Notes under the pieces: generated by a model | The model's database searches: none | Seen by the model: only the letters and a program-made list of their open reading frames with translations | What the model was told of the DNA's origin: nothing | In this document: piece after piece, positions 1 to 6,228 of the stretch | How the letters are laid out: each line of letters starts with the position of its first letter | Position numbering within the stretch: position 1 is the stretch's first letter | Translations under genes and position numbers: made by a program | Assembly: GCA_964614215.1 (NCBI GenBank) | Contig: CAZTKP010000103.1 | Coordinates: 1 to 9,415, forward strand | Direction of reading: 5' to 3' | Length of the DNA: 9,415 nt | From: CAZTKP01 sp964614215 | Lineage (GTDB): Bacteria; UBP6; UBA1177

Positions 1-441
1 TATATAATGAAGGAACTGTCCAATGAGGTGGAAAGAGCTGCAAGATACGGTTCTTCTCTCTGTGTGCTGATGCTGGATATCGATCACTTTAAAAAGGTGA
101 ATGACACAAAAGGACATCTTTGCGGAGATAATGTGCTTAAAAGTATAGGAGATACTCTTGCATCCAGACTTAGAAATTCAGACAGGATAGGTCGTTACGG
201 TGGTGAAGAGTTCCTGATCCTTCTTCCTGAACAGACTCTTGAGAAAGGAGTTATAGTTGCTGAAAAACTTAGGCAGCTCATTTCTGAAATAAAAATTGAA
301 TCATGCGGAATTCAGAAGGTGACTGCCAGTATCGGAGTAGCTCAGTGGAAAAAAGATGAACCCGTTGAAGTGATTTTATCTAGAGCTGATGGAGCAATGT
401 ACAAAGCTAAGGAAAGTGGGCGGAATAAGGTCTGTTCCTGA
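1..441 (+). CDS. Diguanylate cyclase GGDEF domain, 3' part of a gene cut by the window edge
   Basis: This is the C-terminal GGDEF domain of a protein that makes cyclic di-GMP from two GTP. The frame is open from base 1, so the first ATG at 7 is probably internal: residues Y-I-M-K-E-L match the early helix of a GGDEF domain, and the usual D-x-LTGLxNR segment would lie just off the edge. Numbering from that Met, the metal-binding LDID segment is at 23-26, the active-site GGEEF is at 65-69, and an inhibitory-site RxxD (RNSD) is at 56-59, exactly five residues before it. Both catalytic and product-inhibition residues therefore look intact, implying an active, feedback-inhibited cyclase. Any sensory domain is outside the window. 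The gene ends 1 bp from the convergent FGE-domain lipoprotein. The family call is secure; the input signal is unknown. Confidence 0.93.
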   Translation, partial: YIMKELSNEVERAARYGSSLCVLMLDIDHFKKVNDTKGHLCGDNVLKSIGDTLASRLRNSDRIGRYGGEEFLILLPEQTLEKGVIVAEKLRQLISEIKIESCGIQKVTASIGVAQWKKDEPVEVILSRADGAMYKAKESGRNKVCS

Positions 442-442
442 T

Positions 443-1471
443 CTATTCTTCAATATCCATGGCACATCTGAAACCTAAAGAGTAAAAAAGGTCTTCTGTG
501 TCATGTACTGCACGGAAACTAACTCTGAATTGAGTTACATCATCCTGCATAAAGCTTCCACCTTTTTTGGTTCCCTGAGAGTTCGGTACACCTCTCGAAG
601 ATCCATCTACAGGAGCTCCTGTATGGTCAGTACTCCAGGAATCAGCAACCCATTCATAAAGGTTCCCGAGCATATCACTGCAATCATACGGGCTGTCGCT
701 TGCCGAATAACTGCCTCCTGTTGCAGTAGAATCTGATCCGCAACCCCAGTGGAGAGAGTCTTTTGCCATATTTACTTTATCACAGCTAGGAGTTCCTTCA
801 TTTCCCCATGTGTAGACATAGCTGTCATTCTCACAGTTTTCTTCGCCGTGTATTTCACAACCGCCTCTGGCAGCTTTTTCCCATTCAGCTTCAGAAGGAA
901 GTCTTTTCCCGGCCCACTCGCAATATGCATTTGCTGCGAAAAAGCCTACACAGTTCATAGGATGATTCTCTTTGCTGTTATTCATATTGCAGTATGTTTT
1001 ACCATTAAAGGTGTCGTAAGCTGAACCTTCTTCTCCACATGCTCCGTCGGAAACACATTTTGCGAAGTCCTTAACAGTCACTTCATACTTATCAATATAG
1101 AATCCTTTAGTAGTTACTTCATGGTAAGGCAGTTCTGAAGCAGGGCAGCTATCACCTTCCTGTTCCTCATTACATCCGACCCATGCTTTACCGGCAGGAA
1201 TAAGCACCATTCCTTCAGTAGGATCAACTGTTTCGTCAGGGGTTTCAGAATCTGAATCAATATCAGAGTCTCCAGTTTCATTATCTTCATCCACAACGGT
1301 TGTAGTTTCGTCGTTTGCGTCAGGTCTAGTCTGATAGTTGTCGTGAGCAAGGTCAGGTTCTTCATAAACGTAATCGTTCGTTTCGCCGTAAATACTGTCA
1401 TCACCGTCATCTCCACATGAGACTGAAAATACTAACAGAAACAGAATAATAAAAAGGGTGAAAAATCTCAT
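443..1471 (-). CDS. FGE/SUMF1-domain lipoprotein with acidic linker
   Basis: The ATG at 1471 is preferred over the upstream in-frame GTG at 1483 because GGAGG (1481-1477) sits 5 nt before the ATG and overlaps the GTG region. This gives 342 residues. Residues 1-18 are a signal peptide ending SVS before Cys19, the likely lipidated residue. Residues 20-86 form an Asp/Glu/Thr-rich spacer. Residues 87-340 are a formylglycine-generating-enzyme (SUMF1) fold: GMVLIPAG at 87-94, RLPSEAEWEKAARGG at about 190-204, GNLYEWVADSW at 269-279, KKGGSF at 302-307 and GFRCA at 334-338. The domain has 13 cysteines, fitting an oxidising extracytoplasmic location. By recalled alignment to FGE, the two copper-binding catalytic cysteines are replaced (about Gln314 and Phe319), so sulfatase activation is unlikely. 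A binding or structural role is more probable. It has its own promoter, divergent from the C45 lipoprotein. Confidence 0.9.
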   Translation of the reverse strand: MRFFTLFIILFLLVFSVSCGDDGDDSIYGETNDYVYEEPDLAHDNYQTRPDANDETTTVVDEDNETGDSDIDSDSETPDETVDPTEGMVLIPAGKAWVGCNEEQEGDSCPASELPYHEVTTKGFYIDKYEVTVKDFAKCVSDGACGEEGSAYDTFNGKTYCNMNNSKENHPMNCVGFFAANAYCEWAGKRLPSEAEWEKAARGGCEIHGEENCENDSYVYTWGNEGTPSCDKVNMAKDSLHWGCGSDSTATGGSYSASDSPYDCSDMLGNLYEWVADSWSTDHTGAPVDGSSRGVPNSQGTKKGGSFMQDDVTQFRVSFRAVHDTEDLFYSLGFRCAMDIEE

Positions 1472-1476
1472 CTTAT

Positions 1477-1481
1477 CCTCC
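1477..1481 (-). promoter_or_regulatory. Shine-Dalgarno sequence that decides the FGE lipoprotein start
   Basis: GGAGG on the minus strand lies 5 nt upstream of ATG 1471. It falls inside the codons that would follow the alternative GTG start at 1483, so it supports the downstream ATG. Confidence 0.8.
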
Positions 1482-1501
1482 ACACTGAAAAAATTCGCAT
1501 A

Positions 1502-1530
1502 ATTCTATCAGTATCTACACAGTATTTCAA
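1502..1530 (-). promoter_or_regulatory. Sigma70-like promoter for the FGE-domain lipoprotein
   Basis: On the minus strand, TTGAAA (1530-1525) is followed after 17 bp by TAGAAT (1507-1502). Each hexamer is 5/6 to consensus with ideal spacing. Transcription would start near 1495, giving a leader of about 24 nt that contains the Shine-Dalgarno site. No start site has been measured. Confidence 0.7.
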
Positions 1531-1579
1531 GAAAGTTGCAATATCTTGTCATATTGTTTTTTAATAATTAATTGATAAA

Positions 1580-1591
1580 ATCTATATAGAT
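1580..1591. promoter_or_regulatory. Perfect 12-bp palindrome, possible operator
   Basis: ATCTATATAGAT reads the same on both strands and lies 23 bp upstream of the C45 lipoprotein ATG. It follows an AT-rich stretch that includes TAAAAT (1576-1581), a weak -10 candidate for the rightward gene. A dimeric repressor could bind here, but AT-rich DNA produces such palindromes by chance, and no second copy was found. Confidence 0.3.
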
Positions 1592-1601
1592 AGTGTATTT
1601 T

Positions 1602-1607
1602 GAGGAG
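1602..1607 (+). promoter_or_regulatory. Shine-Dalgarno sequence that decides the C45 lipoprotein start
   Basis: GAGGAG lies 7 nt before ATG 1615. The longer frame beginning at TTG 1600 would read through this site and would add MRRSG before the signal peptide, so ATG 1615 is the better start. Confidence 0.8.
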
Positions 1608-1614
1608 ATCCGGA

Positions 1615-3102
1615 ATGCTGAAAGTTTTTGTAATCTCTGTTTGTGTTATTCTGTTTTTTCTGAGTTGTAATGAGAGCCATACCGTAATTTCGGTTGATGA
1701 GGATGAGATTTCGATCAATGACCTAAGTAATGACGAAGATACTCTTGACGATAGTTCAGACCCTGATGTCTTTGAGGATGAAAATGAGGTTGATGATGAG
1801 GCTTCGGACAGCTATTTTACAGATTCAGATACAGCTGCTGATGAGATCGTAACAGATGTGGATGCAGATGTTGATGAAGAGTGGATTCCGGTGGAACCTA
1901 AAAGAGACCAGAACGGAAAGTATATCATTGTCTGGCTTTCAGGAACTCCCTATGAAATGGGTTATCAGCACGGACAACTGCTTAGAAATGAGATCCAGAA
2001 TGGTCTTCAGAATTCTGATTACATAAAAGACCTGAAATGGCAGATAAACCTTGCCTCCTATGCACAGCTTGACAAGATCGCTGAAAGTAACAGCTATCCG
2101 GATATTGTTCAGGAATGTCAGGGAATGGTTGATGCAGTCGGTGATCTCGGATGGACAATGGAACTATGTCTTATTGCAAATTTCGGAGATGTAATGGTCG
2201 AATGGCTGGACTCGGTTGTTCCGGCAAAAAGTCTTTCCAGACCTGGTTGTTCCCAGTTTATGATAAGTGGTGATGCCACTTCTGACGGCAGACTTTATCA
2301 CGGAAGGCTTCTTGATTGGGATGAGGTCGATTTTCTTCTTTGGTATCCGGTGATCTTCGTCCGCCAACCGATTGATGGGATTCCCCATGTCTATATTGGA
2401 TTCCCGGGAAATCTCAGTCCATACTCAGGCATGAATATTGCGGGTATTTCCGGTGCATCAAATGAATCTGATCCGTTTAACATGGATCAGCAGAGCTTTA
2501 CAGGAAGAAGTCATGTTCAGATGCTGGGGCAGATACTTAAGAGAAGTTCGAACATAGAAGATGCAAACCAGTTTATTCTCGGTGAAAAGCACATGAGCGT
2601 TGAGCAGTTCGGTCTGACAGATGCAAACGCCGGTATAGGTGTGAATTTTGAGATGACTGCCACGGCTGTTGCAAGACGGGATATGAAAGATGGAGCTGTC
2701 TGGATGTCGAATCACTTTGTTGATCCGTCCACAGAGGATCTTGACGGAGATCCTGCGGGGTCATCCTCCTTAAAAAGATTCAAGCGTCTTGAACAGTTGC
2801 TGACCCCGGGAAGCGAATACTCTGTTCACGGTACTCTCAACCCTCAGACTATGGTTGATGTTCTCCGTGACAGAATTGATCCGGACACAATGATCGAAAG
2901 TCCGCTTGGAACTCTTGACGACGACAGTTCCCTTGCAACGAACGGAGCCATTTACGCGATTATCTTTGATCCGGGAAATCTTTTCTTCTGGGTCGCATCC
3001 GGAGAAATTCCTGTTCCTGAGCAGCAGTTCGTGGGATTTTCTCTTTCAGATCTTCTTGATCTGCCCGGTGAAAAACCGGTAACTCCTGAAGTTATTGACT
3101 GA
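1615..3102 (+). CDS. C45-family (acyl-CoA:6-APA acyltransferase-like) Ntn hydrolase lipoprotein
   Basis: A 495-residue exported lipoprotein. Residues 1-17 are a hydrophobic signal peptide ending FLS, with Cys18 as the likely lipidation site. Residues 19-89 are an Asp/Glu-rich spacer. The catalytic region starts near 102 with the family-typical GTPYEMGYQHG at 110-120. RPGC at 209-212 places Cys212 as the expected N-terminal nucleophile, and GRLLDWD at 230-236 matches the conserved G-R-x-x-D-W-D segment. In C45 and related Ntn enzymes, autocleavage before the Cys yields two chains. Here that would leave a lipid-anchored alpha chain (18-211) and a beta chain (212-495). Known relatives transfer or hydrolyse acyl groups on amides; the substrate here cannot be read from sequence. 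The gene stands alone, divergent from the FGE lipoprotein and convergent with the transporter 17 bp downstream. Confidence 0.85.
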   Translation: MLKVFVISVCVILFFLSCNESHTVISVDEDEISINDLSNDEDTLDDSSDPDVFEDENEVDDEASDSYFTDSDTAADEIVTDVDADVDEEWIPVEPKRDQNGKYIIVWLSGTPYEMGYQHGQLLRNEIQNGLQNSDYIKDLKWQINLASYAQLDKIAESNSYPDIVQECQGMVDAVGDLGWTMELCLIANFGDVMVEWLDSVVPAKSLSRPGCSQFMISGDATSDGRLYHGRLLDWDEVDFLLWYPVIFVRQPIDGIPHVYIGFPGNLSPYSGMNIAGISGASNESDPFNMDQQSFTGRSHVQMLGQILKRSSNIEDANQFILGEKHMSVEQFGLTDANAGIGVNFEMTATAVARRDMKDGAVWMSNHFVDPSTEDLDGDPAGSSSLKRFKRLEQLLTPGSEYSVHGTLNPQTMVDVLRDRIDPDTMIESPLGTLDDDSSLATNGAIYAIIFDPGNLFFWVASGEIPVPEQQFVGFSLSDLLDLPGEKPVTPEVID

Positions 3103-3121
3103 TCAGTCTAACTGGTCTTTT
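3091..3121. terminator. Candidate bidirectional hairpin between convergent genes
   Basis: GTTA (3091-3094), bulge TT, GACT (3097-3100), loop GATC and AGTC (3105-3108), TAAC (3109-3112) form a bulged hairpin around a perfect GACTGATCAGTC palindrome. It spans the stop codon of the C45 gene and the 17-bp gap to the transporter stop. A short T run (3118-3121) follows on the plus strand. The stem is short and only moderately GC-rich, so termination would be weak. Confidence 0.35.
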
Positions 3122-4619
3122 AAGCTGTCTGTGCAGCTTTCTTTCTTTTGCTGAGACTGAAAAGAAGCATTGAAAATATTGTGAGAACTCCGAAGGAAGA
3201 GAGTATAACCCAGATGATCCATGGATCGGATGCTTCCCAGAGAATTCTGTTCGCTTCGTACTGATCGACCCCGAGAGTCTGCTGAAGGTATGGAAAGAAG
3301 TTAAAATTCTCAATGCTCATTTTTTCAATTGTTTCGGGAAGAAGGTTGTCAGGGTTCGTTGCTCTGTAGTCAGCTACAACTTTCTGAAGAGTTTCAAGAG
3401 GGATCTTCTTAACTTCGAGCAGGTACTGTTTTGTTATTACAAGTTTATTCGCAAAAGCATCATACAGTGGTCCTGAGATGCCGTTACCCACGATCCATCC
3501 GAAGGCAAAAGGAATGTTTGAAAGTCCCATGTAAAGTGCCTTTTTATCAGGAGGAGCGTTAACTCCTATATACTCACTGAATTTAGGTGAACAAGTCATC
3601 TCGCCGAAGCTGAAAAAGACGATCGATATTGCGGTGACAGTTCCGGCCATGAAGAGTCCTGAAGTTAGAAAGGCAGCCGTTGTAAGAAGAACTCCCGCTG
3701 TTATTGCAACCAGTCTCGGGAATTTACCTGTAACGACACTCCACGGTACCATGAAAATTATAATGCACATAGCATTAATATTTATGATCTGCTCGGCTTT
3801 AACATTTCCATTGTTGGTCATAAAAGCCGGAAGGATCGATGCAAGATCTCTGGAGTCAACCCACTGGTTAATAAAGTTCGGAAGAAGGTCCCAAAGCTGC
3901 ATGAACATTAACCAGAAACCACTGAAAATAAGGAGGAACATCATAAAATCCTTATCTTTAAGAGCAGTAACTGTGTCCATTAATGCTTTTTTTGTGGATT
4001 TGGAGGTGTTCTTATTTTCAGGTTCGGTATAAAAGAAAATGGTCGGAATGAAGTTCAATGCGGTAACAAACGCAGCTGCATAGAAAACAAAAGACCATGT
4101 GTATCCGTCTGTCTGGTTTCCTCTTAAGGCACTTGCCATAAGCGGTGCAAGAAATCCACCTATATTGACGATCCAGTAGAAAAATCCGAAACCTAAGGAG
4201 CTGTTCTCTTCATTGACCGAAGAAGCTACGGTTCCCTGTACCGGCGGTTTAAAGATCGCTGTACCTGTTCCGACAACTATTCCTGCAAGCATCATTGCCC
4301 AGAAACTGGTGGCGTTTGCCATAAGAACGTATCCGAAAATGTTTAAGGAAAAGGCGGTGTAGAGACTTTTCTTATATCCGAAGTTATCTGTAAATGAACC
4401 GCTGAACATAGGTATTAAACTCTGGCATGCTGCCCATACCATGAAAATAAGACCTTTTTCTGTGAAAGTAAGTCCGAGACCATGCTCATCAGCTGTTGCA
4501 ACCATCCATAGAGGAAGTACTGCTCTTACTGAAAAGAAAGCCAGCCTTTCAAACATTTCCATAACATTTACGATCCAGAAATTTTTCTGAAATCCTTTGA
4601 TCTGGGAAATAACACTCAT
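3120..4619 (-). CDS. POT/PTR2-like proton-coupled peptide transporter (MFS)
   Basis: A 499-residue inner-membrane protein of about 12 hydrophobic helices. Features typical of proton-dependent oligopeptide transporters are EMFERLAFF (21-29), a variant of the E-x-x-E-R-F-x-Y-Y motif in helix 1; a loop 2-3 GSFTDNFGYKKS (74-85); GTGTAIFKPP (117-126) with the helix-4 lysine; and FYWIVNIGGFLAP (147-159), resembling the PTR2 signature. These proteins import di- and tripeptides with protons. A hydrophilic stretch of about 75 residues (roughly 391-465) separates the last two helices; I do not know whether this is usual for the subfamily. AGGAG (4630-4626) lies 6 nt before the ATG. The gene starts 59 bp after the M14 carboxypeptidase and is probably co-transcribed with it, with a possible promoter of its own. 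A different MFS substrate cannot be excluded, because the ERF motif has Leu for Phe and Phe for the Tyr residues. Confidence 0.8.
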   Translation of the reverse strand: MSVISQIKGFQKNFWIVNVMEMFERLAFFSVRAVLPLWMVATADEHGLGLTFTEKGLIFMVWAACQSLIPMFSGSFTDNFGYKKSLYTAFSLNIFGYVLMANATSFWAMMLAGIVVGTGTAIFKPPVQGTVASSVNEENSSLGFGFFYWIVNIGGFLAPLMASALRGNQTDGYTWSFVFYAAAFVTALNFIPTIFFYTEPENKNTSKSTKKALMDTVTALKDKDFMMFLLIFSGFWLMFMQLWDLLPNFINQWVDSRDLASILPAFMTNNGNVKAEQIININAMCIIIFMVPWSVVTGKFPRLVAITAGVLLTTAAFLTSGLFMAGTVTAISIVFFSFGEMTCSPKFSEYIGVNAPPDKKALYMGLSNIPFAFGWIVGNGISGPLYDAFANKLVITKQYLLEVKKIPLETLQKVVADYRATNPDNLLPETIEKMSIENFNFFPYLQQTLGVDQYEANRILWEASDPWIIWVILSSFGVLTIFSMLLFSLSKRKKAAQTA

Positions 4620-4659
4620 TTAGAACTCCTGATTAAATTAGCGATTTCTACACAGAGCG

Positions 4660-4687
4660 ATTATAACGGCTGAAATATTTAAATCAA
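4660..4687 (-). promoter_or_regulatory. Possible internal promoter for the POT-like transporter
   Basis: On the minus strand, TTGATT (4687-4682) is followed after 16 bp by a perfect TATAAT (4665-4660). The -35 lies within the last codons of the carboxypeptidase gene. A start near 4653 would give a leader of about 33 nt containing AGGAG. The same DNA can also be read as a -1-frame coding tail for the carboxypeptidase, so the promoter call is tentative. Confidence 0.4.
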
Positions 4688-6103
4688 TTTAGTTAGGGCG
4701 CATCCTGAATTTCCGGAATTCTTCTCTTCAGTCTGATCATCATCGGTTTCAGTATTGGATTCAGTATCTGTTTCAGAAGTATCTTTATCCGGAATTTCTT
4801 CGATCAGGTCATTGTCTGTTGAAGAAGAGTCTTCGGTTTCATCATCATTTAGATCATCCCGACTGCATTCGTATTCGTATTCAGTCCCCTGGATAATGTC
4901 CGCAATGCCGTTTTGATCCGGATCCATTTCTATCTGGGAGTTTTTTTCGATGATCGAACTGATGAAATAAAAAGCGGCAGGAATATTTTCCTTTACTGTG
5001 TCATTTATCTGGTCAGCGGAAAGATCAAAACCGGCAGGATCTCCTGAATGAGGTCTAAGTTCAAAGGTGAATGCAGGTTTATTGTCGTTGTTTATCATAA
5101 ACCACTCGGTCATTTCTCCGTAAGTATTGTAAAGTCCTGTTATCTGCATAACAAGGTAGTTGCTGCCGCACTGAGAAAAAATATGACCGGACATCTGAGA
5201 CCCGAGATCTTTGTAAAATTCAACCTCCTGAGGTGGCTCGTTGGTGCTCCCCGGAGGATAAAGGATAAGCTGCCCGAAAGAATGATAGGTAATAAGTCCC
5301 TCAAGAGACTTTATTCCCTGTTCTTCGGGGATAGAATTCACATCATTTTCCATAAGATTCCGAATAGACTGGGTTTCCGGCTCGCTGAAAGGTGCTTCCC
5401 CGTGAATATAGTCAACTTTTATCCATGATGCATCGTAGTTCCTGTTTAGATCTACCCCTATCGTTTCATCCGGATGAACTTTTCTGTTGTATCTCCACAT
5501 CCTTTCCTTTTCCCATGAAAAAAGATACCCGTCAGGGTTCAGCATAGGAACAAACCAGAGGATGGATTTCTCAAGGATCTGTTGTAAAAATGTATTTGAA
5601 TCCTTGTTTCTTACGATAAATTCAGCTATTGAAAGAGGCACTTCATATGATATCCATTCCCTCGCATGATGGAGCCCGACAAAGAGAATTTCGGGCGGAT
5701 CGTCCTGTGTTGAGGAAGTGATCTTTATAGCTTTAATATCCCTGTTCTCAACAGAGTGGCCTATTGAAAATACTTCAGCAACATCACTGTGCTCAGTCGC
5801 TATGGCTTCAATTCTGCTGTTGATCTCCTCCAGGCTGGAGTAACTTCCTCTGTTGTCAGCCAGCTTTATCTCTAAGAGCTCAATATTACAGATTAATTTA
5901 AGCTGAAGAGCTTCCTGGGGAGTTAGGTTTAAGATATAAGTGACCTTATCTTTGTCTCTGCCGGCACTGACAATGTCGAAAACCTCCAGTTCTTTCAGGA
6001 TATTTAAATCGTCTGAACTGTTCCCCAGTGTTACTTTGAAAATATCGGCATTTGTATAGCTATAGAACAGCAGAGTGATAAAGATGGCAAAAGCATGTTT
6101 CAT
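4679..6103 (-). CDS. Secreted M14 zinc carboxypeptidase with acidic C-terminal linker
   Basis: A 474-residue metallocarboxypeptidase that removes C-terminal residues from peptides. Residues 1-19 are a Sec signal without lipobox (cleavage near TNA|D), and 20-85 resemble an activation propeptide. The M14 domain spans about 86-385. Zinc ligands are His146 and Glu149 (HAREW) and His274 (YHSFGQ). Other matches to carboxypeptidase A numbering are Arg204 (R127), Asn220-Arg221 (N144-R145), Tyr325 (Y248) and catalytic Glu348 in FTFELRP (E270), so the active site looks complete. The position equivalent to S1' residue 255 is about Thr332. A calcium-type DPDQNGIAD is at 394-402, then an acidic linker (about 415-460) and the end SGCALTKLI. 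That end looks clipped: the -1 frame continues with a hydrophobic-Arg tail. GAGG (6114-6111) lies 7 nt before the ATG. It has a strong promoter, and the POT-like transporter follows. Confidence 0.92.
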   Translation of the reverse strand: MKHAFAIFITLLFYSYTNADIFKVTLGNSSDDLNILKELEVFDIVSAGRDKDKVTYILNLTPQEALQLKLICNIELLEIKLADNRGSYSSLEEINSRIEAIATEHSDVAEVFSIGHSVENRDIKAIKITSSTQDDPPEILFVGLHHAREWISYEVPLSIAEFIVRNKDSNTFLQQILEKSILWFVPMLNPDGYLFSWEKERMWRYNRKVHPDETIGVDLNRNYDASWIKVDYIHGEAPFSEPETQSIRNLMENDVNSIPEEQGIKSLEGLITYHSFGQLILYPPGSTNEPPQEVEFYKDLGSQMSGHIFSQCGSNYLVMQITGLYNTYGEMTEWFMINNDNKPAFTFELRPHSGDPAGFDLSADQINDTVKENIPAAFYFISSIIEKNSQIEMDPDQNGIADIIQGTEYEYECSRDDLNDDETEDSSSTDNDLIEEIPDKDTSETDTESNTETDDDQTEEKNSGNSGCALTKLI

Positions 6104-6131
6104 GATGAAACCTCAACAAAAGATCTATAGT

Positions 6132-6160
6132 AGTATAATTAAAAACAGCGTGTCAGTCAA
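6132..6160 (-). promoter_or_regulatory. Sigma70-like promoter for the M14 carboxypeptidase
   Basis: On the minus strand, TTGACT (6160-6155) is followed after exactly 17 bp by TATACT (6137-6132). Both hexamers are 5/6 to consensus. Transcription would begin near 6125, leaving a leader of about 22 nt before ATG 6103. It would also serve the downstream transporter gene if the two are co-transcribed. Confidence 0.75.
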
Positions 6161-6163
6161 AAC

Positions 6164-6190
6164 TTGATAATTGATGATTTATTGTCTAAT
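6164..6190 (+). promoter_or_regulatory. Weak promoter candidate for the small membrane protein gene
   Basis: TTGATA (6164-6169) and TCTAAT (6185-6190) are each 5/6 to consensus, but the spacer is only 15 bp. The -35 lies 3 bp from the -35 of the leftward carboxypeptidase promoter, so the two would be back to back. Confidence 0.3.
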
Positions 6191-6228
6191 CTAACTAACA
6201 GTTGGGTTTTTGCTGTCAATGAGGAAAA

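Noticed and set aside
503..1024. Two plus-strand open frames opposite the FGE lipoprotein gene
   Set aside because: They lie wholly inside a well-supported gene and have no recognisable motifs or ribosome-binding sites.
1114..1416. Minus-strand 100-codon frame overlapping the acidic linker of the FGE lipoprotein
   Set aside because: It is an out-of-frame reading of the low-complexity linker codons, giving Thr/Leu-rich nonsense.
3634..4032. Plus-strand 132-codon frame opposite the transporter
   Set aside because: Hydrophobic composition comes from the antisense of transmembrane codons; it has no independent support.
4638..4681. Programmed -1 frameshift as the explanation for the carboxypeptidase tail
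   Set aside because: No X-XXY-YYZ slippery heptamer is in the correct frame before the stop and no clear downstream stimulator was seen; an indel or chance is more likely.
5048..5428. Plus-strand 126-codon frame opposite the carboxypeptidase
   Set aside because: It covers catalytic motifs of a clear M14 gene on the other strand and shows no motif of its own.
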